This document shows, piece by piece, positions 22,764-37,400 of a stretch of DNA of 64,000 bases. This DNA comes from Bimastos eiseni. Taxonomy: Eukaryota; Annelida; Clitellata; Crassiclitellata; Lumbricidae. The DNA is taken from positions 7,422,493-7,486,492 of the forward strand of contig OY365822.1 of NCBI GenBank assembly GCA_959347315.1, read 5' to 3'. Within the stretch, counting starts at the first letter, position 1; each line of letters begins with the position of its first letter. The notes beneath the pieces were generated by a model. The model saw only the letters and a list, made by a program, of their open reading frames with translations, ran no database searches and was not told where the DNA came from. Made by a program: the position numbers and the translations under genes.

Positions 22764-22951
22764 CCTGGCAACAGCGAGAAGTCTGGAATAAAGAAAGTGA
22801 TCGACCAAGACAAATTTATCACCGAAGTCACAGTTCAAGCCAGTGGCTTTAGATCTACAGAGAAACTCATTTGCAGAGAAAGAAGACGAAAAAGAACTAG
22901 AAAGAGAACTTCACAACGGCCTTGTCCGGTCGGAACCACCTCGGTATGTAG
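22764..22951 (+). other. Orphan exon-like ORF
   Basis: Open in two frames between TATCACAG / CAACAG and a good donor (CCTCG|GTATGT). One frame reads VIDQDKFITEVTVQASGFRS and then turns very basic; the other contains EKEDEKELERELHNGLVRSE. No homology is recognised. It could be a transposon remnant or an exon of a gene nested downstream of SYTL. Confidence 0.25.
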
Positions 22952-24516
22952 TGTGCTTGAGGCGATTTTTCAAGCAACCTCTTAGAACAAACAAACAGGG
23001 CCCAGATCGACACTGGGCAAAGGCTTAATATGTAAGAAAAACAATATTCTGGGTCAAAATTCTTAACCCAACTGCTAAAAAATAAATGCCATGTGAACTT
23101 TCAAGAGAATCTATTTTTCGAGCGCTCCAGTTCACGCCCGATTATCCTAAACAGTTGTGTAAACTCGGACTAAGATAATAATATAATTAACACGCTCTAA
23201 CCGCCTAACATCTAAATCCGCATTAATGCCATTTGAATTATAAAAACTGACAGTAACAACAGATACTTCAAAATCAAAGCTACAAACCATCAGTGAATTT
23301 AAAAATTGCTCTTTTCAAAGCCATTCCAAACAACATATTACTGTATTTACTCACTTGGCAACTTAACAACAGCACGAAACAAGATCTCCAATTATATGGG
23401 ATTAATTTAAGCAAATAAATGTATGTAGCGACATCATCTATTAGCACAATCGATGGCAATATAAAGAATCATGCATCAAAGTCATTGGTAACGGTATTCG
23501 AACACTTATAAGTGTTATCCTCTTCCGACTGATGCATAACTAGTCCCATATTAATAATTAGTCCGTTATATTAATAAATGGAATGATGCCACACAGGTGT
23601 GTAGATGTAACAGTGCAGTGTATTCAGCTAAGCAGCCAAGTTCACCCCAATTTTAGCCTAGCATTAGGCCATCTCTGTATATACCTGACATGTGCATTCC
23701 ACCACGGGGGTGGATACCGCTTGTCGACAACATCCTACCAGGGATGAAACAGGCCATGAACACATGGTAAACTAAGGTCAAGGGTCAACTAGGACAAGCA
23801 TTGGTAAAGAACACATAATCCCGTTTCAAGGGATGCGGCTAGGACCTCCACATAAAGACTTCAACCTCCAAGCGGCAGATGACTTCTGCAGAGGTCACCG
23901 AAGGTTATGAGGAGTCGGACAGCCACTACTGGATGGCTTTATGGTATTAACGGAAAATTTGACCATGAGCAGCCATTGTTGATTACAAATGATGATTTTT
24001 AAGGCAGTTGAATGACCTACTGTGTGAAGCACAAAGCTTGAAACATCAGGCAAACAAGATGGTCAATTGCTCTCCTTACAGGTGAAGTCTTAACAGTCGC
24101 CAATTTAAAAGAATATTCAAATATCGTGGACAAAGCCTTGAAACCGTGATGCAATAACCATGAACCAACATGCCAATACCAAAGCAAGAAAAGAAACATC
24201 ACCAATATTGAAACAGAACCAAAATCACCGTGCAGATATTTCACAATTCACAAGCAAAGACGTTAAATGGTCCACCTTAACCATCCACACATGATCTGTG
24301 GAATGAGAAGATTGGCGTTGCAACAGACAAACAAACTCTAGAGTTGCATTCCAAATCGTGTTCATGACAGAACACAGAATGCAAGCAAACTTTTTTAAAT
24401 GGATATTTTTAAAAGTCAGACAAAAATGCTCAATATTTTCTTAATATTTTAGGAAATAAGGATATTAGTAGAAACCGTTTTAAAATGACATAATTTGAAA
24501 TCGATTAAAAATTGCA

Positions 24517-24522
24517 TTTATT
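24517..24522 (-). other. Candidate NSD polyadenylation signal
   Basis: AATAAA on the minus strand, about 390 nt after the NSD stop codon; the first perfect match seen downstream. Confidence 0.35.
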
Positions 24523-24909
24523 TTTTGACAAAAACCTTCCATTATGAGTAAACAGAAATCTACGGCCATTCCGCCATCCAATTTTGGCACAGGGTATTCG
24601 TTATATTAGGGGTAAACAATGAAACCGTATTTCTTGAAGCCTGCTTTGGATATCAACTTCTTGTCACATAAAATTTTGTAGCCTAATCAGTGAGCTAGTA
24701 AAATCAAGATTACGATCCCTCTACAGCGGTGACGACTGATTGGTGCCGACGATATCACAAGGAGAGTCAATGGAAGCAGATTGTCTTCATTTAGTTGCAG
24801 ATACCATACAAGATACAACCACAGTGTCTAACGAGAGACGCGGGCAACATCGTCCCCACTCGACAGCGCCGCGTCCGGCAGAAGCGGATCTCTTAACAAA
24901 ACCAGTTCG

Positions 24910-25466
24910 TCAGACTCCGGCCTGGCTAACTCCAGTTTTCTCAATCAACTTGGCAAGTTTCCTCGGAAGGCCGTTAGCGGTTCTGCACCTAATAGCACGA
25001 CAACATACCGCGTCGACGTGCCCCGTTCTTTCCCTCCTGCTCCGCCTTGAATCGCTTCTGGGTTTCTGATCGTTGACAGCCGCCTCGTGGACGACATCGG
25101 GTTTGGCACAGTGTTCCAATTTGGCGTCGGGAAATTCCTTCTCAGCAGCGACCTTTCCCTCGACGGGTACCCCATCGCTGGCTAAAGGCGTGACAGGCAC
25201 GTCATATCCAGTAAGAAAACTGTTGGTGTCACAGGAGTTGGGGAGCGAAGACGACACCTTTGCAAGGCTTTTGAGTGGAACGCTCCCCTCTGCCATCACC
25301 AGGTCCTGGTGCTCGAAGCAGACGAGTCGTGAGTCCTCGGGACGCTGGAAGATCTTTCCATCGACGTGCTCGTTGCAGAAAGAGTTGGGACAGAGGGAGC
25401 AGAGCTTTTTGGCACGCTTTCCACATTTTGGAAGATCGCAGTGATGCCAAGGGCAAAGCCACTTGC
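24910..25466 (-). CDS. NSD: NSD exon 18, C5HCH and C-terminus
   Basis: Encodes [20 protein letters not shown] and [14 protein letters not shown], the NSD-specific Cys-His-rich domain. A variable tail of about 140 residues follows, ending SQAGV and TGA. Acceptor TTTTCCAG. Confidence 0.95.
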
Positions 25467-28400
25467 CTGGAAAATCACATCAACCATAATGTAACAAGAA
25501 ATTTGAAACTGTTCTCAACAGACACAGGACTCAGGAGGAGTACACCCACGCTACCTGCTTCAGGCTGACCCTCTACCTCTGCCATCTCTGGCTGTCTATC
25601 TCCCTCTCCTCGCTCTCTGGCTGTCTCTATATCTGCCTGCCTGTCCCTCTCTCCAACTGCCTCTTTCTTGCTACTTTCTCTTGCATTCTGCATATCTTTC
25701 TCTCTGTCTGTCTCTGTCTGTCTCTGTCTGTCTCTCTCCTAGTAGGTTCTGTAATAGCAGTCAAATCATGGGCTAGAAATAAACTTAGCGCTTGCTTCCA
25801 CTAGTAGCCGGCCCATTCGCAAGAAACGCATAGGACAGAAATAAACAGAGCATTAGTTAATCAATTAATCGTATATTGAATCATCTACATTCTAAAATAA
25901 TAATTAATGCAAACAAGACAAGGAGATATAGAGGTTGAGTAATTAATCAAATATTAATTTTTAACATGCCAAGTTATAATTTTATGTAAAGGTGCAATGA
26001 TCTGGTACTGAGGAACCTGGCTGGAGGTACTGCTCCAGTACACTCTGGTGTACAAGCATAAAATGTCTGATAGGTTGGCGCCAGTCCCAAGCCAGGATAA
26101 AAGAGGCGGGCAATGCCAGTCGCCTTCGTTATGTTACAAGAACCACTGCTGCCACTCGGAAAGAACAAAGGCACTAACCACGTGGCGTCTGATTTCTTTT
26201 GAGGCACCCGAGATGGTACGCCTTTGGGCACTTCCATTTGTCACAGAGAATCAATTCGCCGCCATTGTGGCACCGGAAGCACTCGTCCTCGTGTCCGGCG
26301 GCGACTTTCTGGCGCCGGCGCTTCTTCTTGGGACGCTTTTCAGAGTCAACAGCTGCCTATGGTGCAACAGAAGCCGAACATCAGCACGTGGTAAACTAAG
26401 GTCAAGGGTAAACTAGTGGAAGGCATGGTAAAGAACACAATCCATTTCAAACGTGTCGAGTCAAGTAGGAAACTTTCTGGACTATAGATTGCCCTTTTGA
26501 ACAAGAAGCACGAACGTATAACCGGGAAACCTTTTCCCACTCCGTTACACAAGACGCCACCAGCGACTCTTGTGTAAAAGAAACGCGACTTAGAGTCAGA
26601 TAAATACAGTTGGTTAATGAAAAAGCAATGCATGCAGATGAATAGAACAGCAAGGTAAAGTAAGGCAATGTTTCCCAGACTAAGGGTCACGACCCAGAAG
26701 TGGGTCATGGCATCTTGTCAAGTGGGTCGCCATGCTTAAAAAATGAAACTGTTCTTTTGACTTTCTTTGTTGTATTGTCACTAAAGCATACTCAAATGAG
26801 TAGAGTCTAGTCTCTTCGTTATATCAAGTATATTCAATGCATACATTGCAAATTGACATTGAAATGCTAATTAAATTTTAACACAATAATTTTCGCCTTT
26901 GTGAGGTGGGTCGCGGGCATTCAAAGATTTTTCTAAATGGGTCCCACAACAAAAAAGTTAGGGAAACACTGAAGTAAGATATACTGAACCCATCAAAAGT
27001 AAGCAGGAAATAAGCTGTCGTAGACATAACCATAACCAAGTGTTTTAACCATATAATTATACTAATTAGTAAGATAACCAAATCTATAGCACAATAGGAA
27101 CATCAGATGAAATCTATCATATTCAAACATACTTCTTAGAAAGATAACAAATCTATAGTATAATCCGTTAATCCTCCATCTTTTCTGAAAAGATGTACAA
27201 ACCTTAGGCCTATCTCCCAGAAATCCACTGCAGACTGGTGCCCCGCATCGGCAGACGGTCTTGTCGTTGCCCAGACAGTCCAGGTTGTAATTGAACGTCA
27301 GCTCTGTACCTGTTTTAACGCCATTTCAAGATGGTTACCAATTCATTGGAACATTTCTACTGCATCTCAAATCTAAGCACCATGGCAGTAGGGCAAATTC
27401 AATGTAAAGAAAAATCTATTAATGCTTAACCTTATTACAGAGAAATAAGAAGACGCCACTTTATGACAAATGAAAAAAAAACTAAAAGCACAGCATGGAA
27501 TGATTAATGTCAAGACATATTAAACAAGATAATACATGAAAAAATAGAAAGACCGACAGTCTACTTCAATTCGCTTTTCTGGACATCAGATTCACATTTC
27601 TGCTTCATTTAGCATAGAAATATTTTTAATGAAGCTAATGAAATAATAGAAAGATAGTCAGCCATACAGAGAGAGATAGAGAGAGAGGGAGAGAGCAAGA
27701 TAGAGACAGACAGACAGACAGAGAGAGGCAGACAGAGCCAGACCTGCCGATATGTCCTCCATTGCAAAGAGGCCAATGCGAATGTCACCGTTGACGGTCC
27801 ATTTCTGCGTTTCACAGTTCGGTTGGCAGCTGTGGTTCATGAAACGCGAGTTGTTACCCTTTGGACCGGCGTCGATGATCCTTCAAAACAACAGGATACA
27901 ACCGAGAGCTACAAAAAGTTATATAGTCATCAGAGAATCTAAGTTAACCATAACTATTGTGGTCCAGAAGTGAAGCAAAATTGAAATGATCATGCCATAA
28001 AACAAATTGATCCAAAAGGAGAGGACCAGACAGACAGACAGGAGAGAGAGAGACAGAAAGAAAGAGACAGATGAAAATATATCTGCCCACCTGTTTCTGT
28101 CGATCGTCAGCATGTAGTAATTGGTGACGTCATTTTGATGATAATCATCTAGTCGCTTCTTACACTCCGCCTCATCAATCAGGTCTCCCACATACTCGTG
28201 AACAAACTGACCCTGAATACACAAAATCAAGCACACGCACTGCTTAACATGTGGTCTGTCCAGATAAACAGTATCGGGCATCTCTGAAAACTCCTGTCAA
28301 TAGGAGAGTCCAGCTTCATTTTTGGTGAAGATAAATAACACAAAAGACTTGAACCACAACTGTTTTGTTCGTACCTGTTTCATTTGTACTTGTCGTGCGT

Positions 28401-31400
28401 TTGCAGACATCTGATTAAAGAATATACTTACTTACTTTCATCTGCTGGGGTTCAAATACCCACGAGGACACCAATACTTCAAGCACTGCCATTGTGGTAT
28501 GCAGATTATTATTATTATACCAGAGTTTAACGACATCCTATAGCATCACAGGCTGATGACGTCTTCAAAGTTATTTACGTATTAGTTCAATGTCATACAT
28601 AGTTTTCGTCTGTTTTCTTTCTTTTGTCTTTCGCTCATTTGTCTGGTTATGAATTCCGTTTCTGAGACTTGTTCATACGGTAATATTTAACAGATGGGTC
28701 TTATGTGTTTTTCATAACATATCATTAACATATCATTATTTAATTTACATTTATATACATGCATACATACATACGCATAATTAGTTAGTTGGTGAGAAGC
28801 GCCATATAAATCTAGAAATACAATACCATGCGTCCGTCACAGTGATGCACACGCTCATAACACTACCTTCTTGACGCCGGCATTTGCCTTCAGTCCCCAT
28901 CCACGCTTCTCCGTCCAGAAAGGCGCCGAATCCACGTCCTCGTGGAGCTGGAATCGCTGGTTATGGCAGCTGGACCCGGCAGGGCACACGGCCGGATGAC
29001 ACTCGTACATCATCAGCCGATTGATGCAGTCCGCATCCGGACCGCACGGGCTCTCCATGTCCCGACGGCAGTGACAGCGAGGAATCTCCGAAAGCGGAGG
29101 CAGCTTCCGAATCTCCACGTTTCCAATTGGCACATTCGACTAAGAGGCAAAGGATGCAAAAAAATAACATAAGGTTGGATCCAATGTTGTCAAGTAAATT
29201 AGGGCATAAAGATAGGATAGAAGAGATAAGTGCAGAAGAGAAGACAGTAAAATTGCAATTTCATATTGCAATTAGTTCAGAAGTGCACATACGCCTTGAC
29301 GTCACAATTGATAATTTATTGCCAGATAATTGCACGCAAAGGACTTGCTCAAGGACCCTACACAGTTAGCCCTCGGACGAGGATCGAACCCGATCTCTTC
29401 GCCTTACATGCCGACCATTCTAACCAATCGGCCACTGTGCCACGCATAACTGTCATCGAAATACTTAAGGCAAATGCTTGTAGAGACAGACATGAAGCTC
29501 ACCTTGACGTGCTTATACGGAGCTGGTCTCTTCCTGCTTTCCAGCACCGATTTCTTTTCCTTCTCCTCAACCCACAGCTTGCATGCTTCACTAGCCTCCT
29601 TAACAGCTAAAAACACACACATGCTACACAGAGATTTAGATGACACCAATATAATAAAAATTCTGGTGTTTTTCTACACATGCAAAGCACATGTTTTTCC
29701 CTAGCATTCATTGATAGGAAAAACAGGAGAACACCTCTGACATTCGCCTAGGCCATATATCTCGTTATTTGGCATTATTCGGAAGGATCTGCCTCAGCAA
29801 ATATCATTGCACACAGATAGTTGCAAGTAACATTTAAAAAATTATTCTATAAAATTACATGTATAAATGTTACATTTATGTTCACCAGAAAATGACAAGT
29901 TAAAAGTCCACAACACAGTCAAAAGTCAATTCCATTATTTATTTCTAAACGAAAAATGTATCCGTTAGTTTGTACTGGTAACAAAACTTTAATTTTTTTA
30001 TTTTTATGAAGCTCTGCATGTGGAACAAATAGTCCTCAGTTTGTACCCAACAAATAGAACACCCAAATAATAGCAGTCCGTACTCGGTGGAAAATGTCCA
30101 CCCCGTAACTCCCTGTTCAATGCCAGTCCCTTTCCAAGCAGGTTACAACATGCAAACACAAACATCATCATCATGTACTATATGCCAGACATTTGGTAGT
30201 GTGGGTATCAAGAAATCACCTCCACTGTCCTGGATTCTCTTGTCCTTCATTGTTCTTGCTGTTATTGTCAAGTCCTCGAGTCTAATAAGGACCTTCCAGT
30301 CATCTTGCTTTTGTAGAGGTGGTCGAGTCTAAGGTCTCATTGCAAGGACAGAATTCAAACCTTAAAACCACAGTTGCCGATTGGTTAGAGCGGTCGGCCC
30401 GAAACACTCGGTGTGCGCTGAGCGAGCCGGTTCGACCCTCGTCCGAGGTGTCAGTCACTGTGTAGGGACCTTGAGCAAGTCCTTCGCACACAATTGCGCG
30501 GCATTACAACTGCAATTACGCCGTCGAGGCATGTGCACTTCTGAGCAACATATGTAAGAAGAAGAGCGATATCAAATTTCAAGAATTTTGATTAAATCAT
30601 ACCTTTCCGGAATGTAGCCTCAAACTGCTTCGATTGGTTGTTTCGGTGTCCTTTGTCACCCTCTTGAAACATGAACACTCTGAGGGGCAAAAAAGCACAA
30701 CAGATTTCAATATTACAAAATGCTCTGTTTAGATCTCTTGATTAGCCATCAAACAGCGCCTCATGCCATCACCAATGCTCAATAAATATCTTTCAAATAA
30801 ACAGAGAAGTGATCAGTACATTATATATATATATACATATACATATATACATATATATATATACATAAAAATAAATATATATATAACATATTTATATATA
30901 ACTGAACAAAACAGACTGACCATTCGTTAGCAGCTTCCACGGTACTTTGGTCAATACGAAAGGTGAAGAGGGTATTGCAAGGTATGGGCCGTCGTATAAT
31001 GGATAACACGCAGATGCGCAGAGCTGAGGAACAGAGTTCGAGGCCCGTATCCCCCATAATGTTGACTAGAACTTCTTTCGCTAGGCTGCAGAGTTGGTAA
31101 AATTAAATATGTACCATAATGGGCACCTTGCTCCAGTTGCTCAATCCATTTAAGTTACGACTTGTCATTTAGTGGAACATATATCGAACTGTTTCGTATA
31201 CTATTCTGAAGAGCACTAATGTCATAAATTCTCAGATACGATTCATAAACACCGTATACTTATTGCATTGGTTACAGTAAGTTATCCGAGCTATGACAAG
31301 CAATATGTCTACCTCCCTCTGTGCGTCCAGAGATAATCATTTGAGCCGAAAAATCGAACGGGGAACTCTCCAACGTTATGGTGCTTCAGCTGGATGTTGG

Positions 31401-34400
31401 TTGGAACATTTCTTGGATGACAAATCTCTCCGGGCCACCACCTACAGAACAAACTCACAGCGTTAAAGACAAGATGATAGGAAACAGCAAATTAAACAAA
31501 TCAATCAATCATTCAATTAATAATATATTGTTTCCAACCACGATATAATTACAAGTTCATTCTACTCCGTCTTAGGGGTTGGTAGCAAAAGGAGGACCCA
31601 AGAAAGGAACCCCTGCATGTATAGTCGATTGACCGTGGTCAAAATGAGCAGTATAAAATTTTACAATGGACGATTGAAACTATTATTCATAAACAGTAAT
31701 CATAACTAATCTTCAATCAATCAATCAAGACATGATACAGCACCCCTTCAAGATATCTACACCGAGACGCTCCTGGCCTAACCGCAGCTGAAAAGGTCGA
31801 ATAAGGTGAAGCTATGCATAAAGAAATAAAGGGCAAGAATTGGCTATGTACAGTAAGCTTAGAGAAAAAACTCAGGTAATGTAAGGCATGATGAAACAAA
31901 AATAATTTTTATTACGAGCCTTCACAGAGCCCCCAGGTAGGTCTTACCTGTACGAACCAGCCTTCGACCACACGATATCTCCATAGAGAGGCTTCCTTCC
32001 TTTGATACAGTCGTTGCAGTGCCATGACCCTTCGGCCGGACTAATCTCGAGGCATTGCGCATGGAAAGAGGCTGGACAACTGTCGCAACACATCAGCGTA
32101 CCACCTGGAAAATATAAAAACGTACCACTTCAGTACACATCGGAAGACAGCCAAGAAAACATGGAGCACCGCTAATCAGAAATCTGGGAGGCTGCCTAAC
32201 CCTCAAAGCTGTAAAACAGTAACGCTTGGCAGAACTGGAAAAGTAACGATTAAGTTCTAGTTTTAGAACAATCACAGATATACCCAATGCATTTTCCCTC
32301 TGATATGAATATAGTACCACACCATTAATCAACAATCAATCAATCTATGCAATTTATATAGCATCTCTTCATGATATATAAATTATCCATGAACACAATA
32401 AATAATTGTTTCATGTTATAAAAACTGCTAAAATAGGTTCAAAGTGAATACTAAATAACACAAAATAAATACTAAATAACACTAAATAAATAAGGTTAGC
32501 TGGTGTCATTGCAGAGATGATAAGTGTCACCCTCCTCCTTTCTTCAGGCTTGGGACTGTTCCTATCAGAGTACGAGTAGCGGCAGAGTTTTCATGCACTT
32601 CTATGTTGCAAGGCAAACCTCTTGGTCAACCCACATGTGTGTCACATGATCAAGACTACTTACTAACACAACCGACTTACTAATACAACTGACTTACGAT
32701 CACGACTGACTTACAATTACAACACACTTACTAATACAACACATTTTTTTCATGCACAATGTAATACAACCCACTTACTAATACAAACCGACTTACGATC
32801 ACGACTGACTTACAATTACAACTAACTTACAATTACAACACACCTAAGATTACAACCGACTTACTAATATAACCCACTTACTAATGCAAACGACTTACGA
32901 TTACAACCCATCTCACCTTCTGAGCACAAAAAGCACCAGGCGACATTGACATGCATCATTCGTTTCCTGCATTTCAACGGATCGTAATGATTGCTACAGA
33001 TGATGTTCAGCCCACCAACGTGGACACTGCCAGCCGCAATGCACAGATCACCTGTGTGATATGCGGTGGGACAACGAATGCATCGGAAGAAACGACCTTC
33101 AAACAAAAGAATTAAATCACATGTCAAGCCATTAAAAAAAGAATTGAATCACATGTCAAATTATTAAAAAAGAATAAAGTCAAATTGGTTATAATTGGTA
33201 ATTAGACTAATTTATTCATTGGGTCACTCTTGTGTGCAACTGTAAGGTCAAGGTAGCCCTGCTCCTCTGTGCCATGGTCTCTTCACTCTCAGGTCGCTCC
33301 AATATCTGCTCGGATGGTAGACCTTCTGGGCGATCAATGCATGGGTGGGGCGGGCCTACATCTCAATCTAGAAGTCCTGCTTATGTTTGGTCTATCTAGT
33401 TGGTAATGCCTTCCACAGAAAATACCTCATACTTCTCAATCTATGCCTTACTGTTCCAGAAATGACTTAAGCCCATTCATTGTACTTGTTAGTGATAGAA
33501 GTGATTTGGGTCAGGAGCGTCGCTGAATGACCGAGTGGTGCTTTATACGTGTTCGATAACCATAATGAAGCAGCTCAAGTTACTAAAACATTAATAACTT
33601 GAGCCATTAAACTCACAGCTTATTTAAGCCACAATGTTCAATGCAAACTCAAAATAAGATCATGAAAGCAAATTGAGTCGTGAAATCATGAGACCCATAA
33701 AGAAAAAGGAACATGGGTCCTAACAACTGATTTTTTTTACAATATTGCCCTTCCTCCATAGTTCAGAATTGCACACAAGAATATACAGAGATATCGATGG
33801 CACATATACAACTATATCGCAGAGCTATTATTGTGCACGAAGGACTTGCTTTGAATTGATATCTTGAAGGGGCGCTATATTAAGATCACATTGATCGATA
33901 AACCTCACCTTTCACAGATCTTACGTTCTTGTCACAGTTCAGTGAGCACGTCACGCATGAATGGAGAGGACAGTACAGATGGTTCTTCTCGCGCCTTGCC
34001 AGCGGCAATCCAACAACACATTCTTCGTGATAAAATCGCCCGCAGTGGGCAATGCTGCATCGTATCGTGTCAGGACTTGCCTTCTTGCACGCAAAACAGG
34101 TGTGGCAGCCTGTAAGAAGGAAATCAGAATTTGCTCCACTTGCAAAGTCATCAAAATACTATACCATGGTGAGATGCTCTATCAAAAGCAGGCATATGTC
34201 GCAAATCACAATTTCGATGTAACTGTCAAAAATGTCACAAAGGATCAATTATGTGCTTTGAGTTAGAATCAAATTCGAATAACAAAGTTATAACTCCCTC
34301 TACAAATAATAGTTGGGTGACGAAATTTTACATTCGTGTCATTTTTTTGGCAATTTTCTCGACATTGTGAGTTGCGACATACGCCTGGTTTTGATAGAGC

Positions 34401-37400
34401 GTCTCACAAATGGTGAATTTATTACACAGCAATCTTTTTGATTCATGAATTCAGATGTATCAAAAAAAAGGCAAAAGGTGTGCACTAAGAGGATCTGATG
34501 CAAATACTGTATCAAGAACCAGACAGATTTATTAAATTTACTGAGAGGTCAGCCGACAATGTAACTAATAATGCAAAAATGTAGCTATACCACCAATTGG
34601 ATTGTATCGATGAATTTATATAGCACCTCTTGCTGTGCACATCAATCCAAGGCACTACCGGAGGGAGAAACAGAGAAAAGCGACTCTGAGACAACAAAAC
34701 CAGTTCGTAAGGAGGCGCAATTTGATAGAGGGAGCTGGTATAAAAGTGAAGGCAAAGGCTCGTGTCTCAGACACAGCAGTCCTTGCTCGAGGGACAAAGG
34801 CTTATGAGTATGCAATCAACTGCTTCTTACCTTTGGTACATTCATCACAGGTGAACGATTCCAGCGTCGCTTGCGGCATTCCTATGCACGGCAGGTGGTA
34901 TGTACCTAGACAAGGCCCTTGGCACTGCACCAGAGAGATTGTCTCCGACGACTTCTCGCAGACCTGGCAGAAGTCCTCCTTCTTCGAATGGGTCGTAACG
35001 GTCAGTTTGAAGATCTCCAGAACAGGTGCGGCCGGGTCATCATTCACCGATGACAAGGCCTCGTTACTACTCACCTGGATAGACGATAAAAGAATAAATG
35101 TTAATTTATATAGCACCACTTTAACATCTCTCTGAAATCTGTCCTGCCGTGGTTGGGCTGGAAGCACCATCACCTGAAATACTTCTAGATGTAGGTCAGG
35201 TAAAGAAGTTGTTGAATGCCCCTCATAGATCTTTACGGGGCTTTATACCAAGTCCTTTTGAGTGATTGATATCTTCTTTTAAAACTCAGATCATCTTCAA
35301 GGAAGACTGTTTATAAGACTTAAAATTTACTGTATCTCCTAACGAAAGATTCAAGCAAACTGTCACGCTCTGCATTACAAGTTAATCAGCAAGCATTCCA
35401 CCAATGAACCACTAGAGAACTTTAAATACCTATTCTCTATGCCTATACCAAAACAGTACTCTGAGCTATTTATGGCTCGTTCATCTGATCTAAACTCAAG
35501 ACAGCAGCAGGAAAACACAACATGAGGCCCTCGAAATATAAAAACACTGCAACCCTTCTTCACGGATTACTACCATCTGTGTCGTCAGTTTTCCATGACA
35601 GACCCACATTGATCAGAACCTTATGACATTGCAGACTGAACAGAAACTGGGCTGCATACTTTTTCAATCTCCGTTTCCCCGTCAGTGGATTCAGTCTTCT
35701 GTTTTCCATTGCGTTTCGGCGCGTCCACAGAATGACCTTCGGATGGTTCGGCTTTGTCCAGAACCGCAGCATCGGATAACGCCAGTTGCGATTTGCGCTA
35801 AGATAACATGTACAGTGTATTATTGCCTTAAAGGCAATTGTCTTATATATGTTACAGGCAATGTGTCAAACAGGGATTTTGTAAAATGCCTGATTTCTTA
35901 GACTTCAGGCACTAAGTAAAATCACCCATTTACGGTTAGGATTAGTGCATAGAGTTAGGGTTTTACAAATTGTCTAGGCATTATACAAAATCTCTAGTTT
36001 GACACACTAATGTATATGTAAAATGTACATTATTTTTGTGGTAAGTTCATCCTAGGAGGCTTTCAGAACCTATGCCAGTAAAGATGACAAACTTGATTAA
36101 GAAGAATGAGGTACTTATATAATGATTAACAAAATTTAAAATGCACATCACACCATCCTATTAATACATAGATCAACTTATTTCTCTGTCATTGTTAAGC
36201 AAGTCAACAGCACAAATTCGCCTCAACACATATATGTACCTTTGTACGAATAAATGCAAAATGTATATATATATATATATTACATACATATATATTTTAA
36301 ATATATATATATATATGTATATATATATATTTCTACACATGTATTAGTACTGTACACATGTACAAGTACTTCTGCACATGTATATGTAACTCTACACATG
36401 TATAGCATATGTATTTCTACACATGTAGAAGTACTGTACACATGTATACGTAATTATGTATCCATGCATAATGGTATACGCCAACAAAAGAAACCTTACA
36501 GTTTGCTTCACGGTGCAATAATTCTACATATTAAGGGCTTTGTGTTGAGTCTATCAAGTGCACCAGCTAGCAGGTGACGGATGGGTAAAAACATTACTAT
36601 TCTAGCACGTACCTAAAGGCTCTGAATAAACGATCCTTAAGAATACATTACGCAATGTAATACATACTCGTGGTCGATATCTGACTCCTTCAACATTTGC
36701 AGCAGAGGTGTCAGCTGGTGAGTTCTCTATCCCATTCTCCAGAAAAGAGCGACGACGCGTGTAACGTCTTTTACCTGTACAACAATCTGTATCACATAAG
36801 ACGATTAATTACTATAAACAAAAGCCTTTTAATTAAGTTAGGATAGGAATTATTGTTGTTAGGGTTATGCTTTTTATTATAATTATGTTTAAGTCAAAGG
36901 ATTTGATTCCAAAGGTGTGAACCTTATCCAGTTACAATTCATGATATCAAGTATTTATGATTGAAAAGGATAAGAAAAGTATTTATGATTGATTGAAAAG
37001 TATCTATGATTGATTGAAAAGTATTTATGATTGATTGACTGAAAAGGATTGTAATTTACATCAGATTTGTTATATAGGCACTTGACTAATGCTTGATTAC
37101 ATTACATCTGTAAGCACCAAACTAAATAATAAATGAGCCACATGCCTTAATGATGCCTATGGTCGAACTAAATATACGGGGAGTGGACCAGTATAGACAG
37201 GAACAATTGGGGTCAAAGATTGTTACAGGCTCAGACCAGCAACTCCTTCCATGCTACTGCACTTTTGGAGGCACTCAAATTGCTTTAATACAAAGATTTA
37301 ATGTTTTAACACAAACATTTAACGTTTATATACAAACACTCGATGTCTTAACACAAACATGCACAAGTACAGACCAAGAACACGACTATCACGGTTTGAA

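Larger units (their letters stand above)
21416..24909. other. Intergenic region between convergent SYTL and NSD
   Basis: Contains a TATTTATAGCCTCTCTGC minisatellite (about 21530-21720), a LINE tail with (GATT)n (21735-21805) and an RTE-type fragment (22035-22125, CCAAGCCTGGAGAAAGGAGG). An orphan exon-like ORF (22764-22951) and AT-rich sequence make up the rest. Nothing else is recognisable in 23030-24500. Confidence 0.55.

Noticed and set aside
33909..34109. Frameshift in the second PHD exon of NSD
   Set aside because: A first reading suggested one, but re-reading the bases shows a continuous frame through [13 protein letters not shown].
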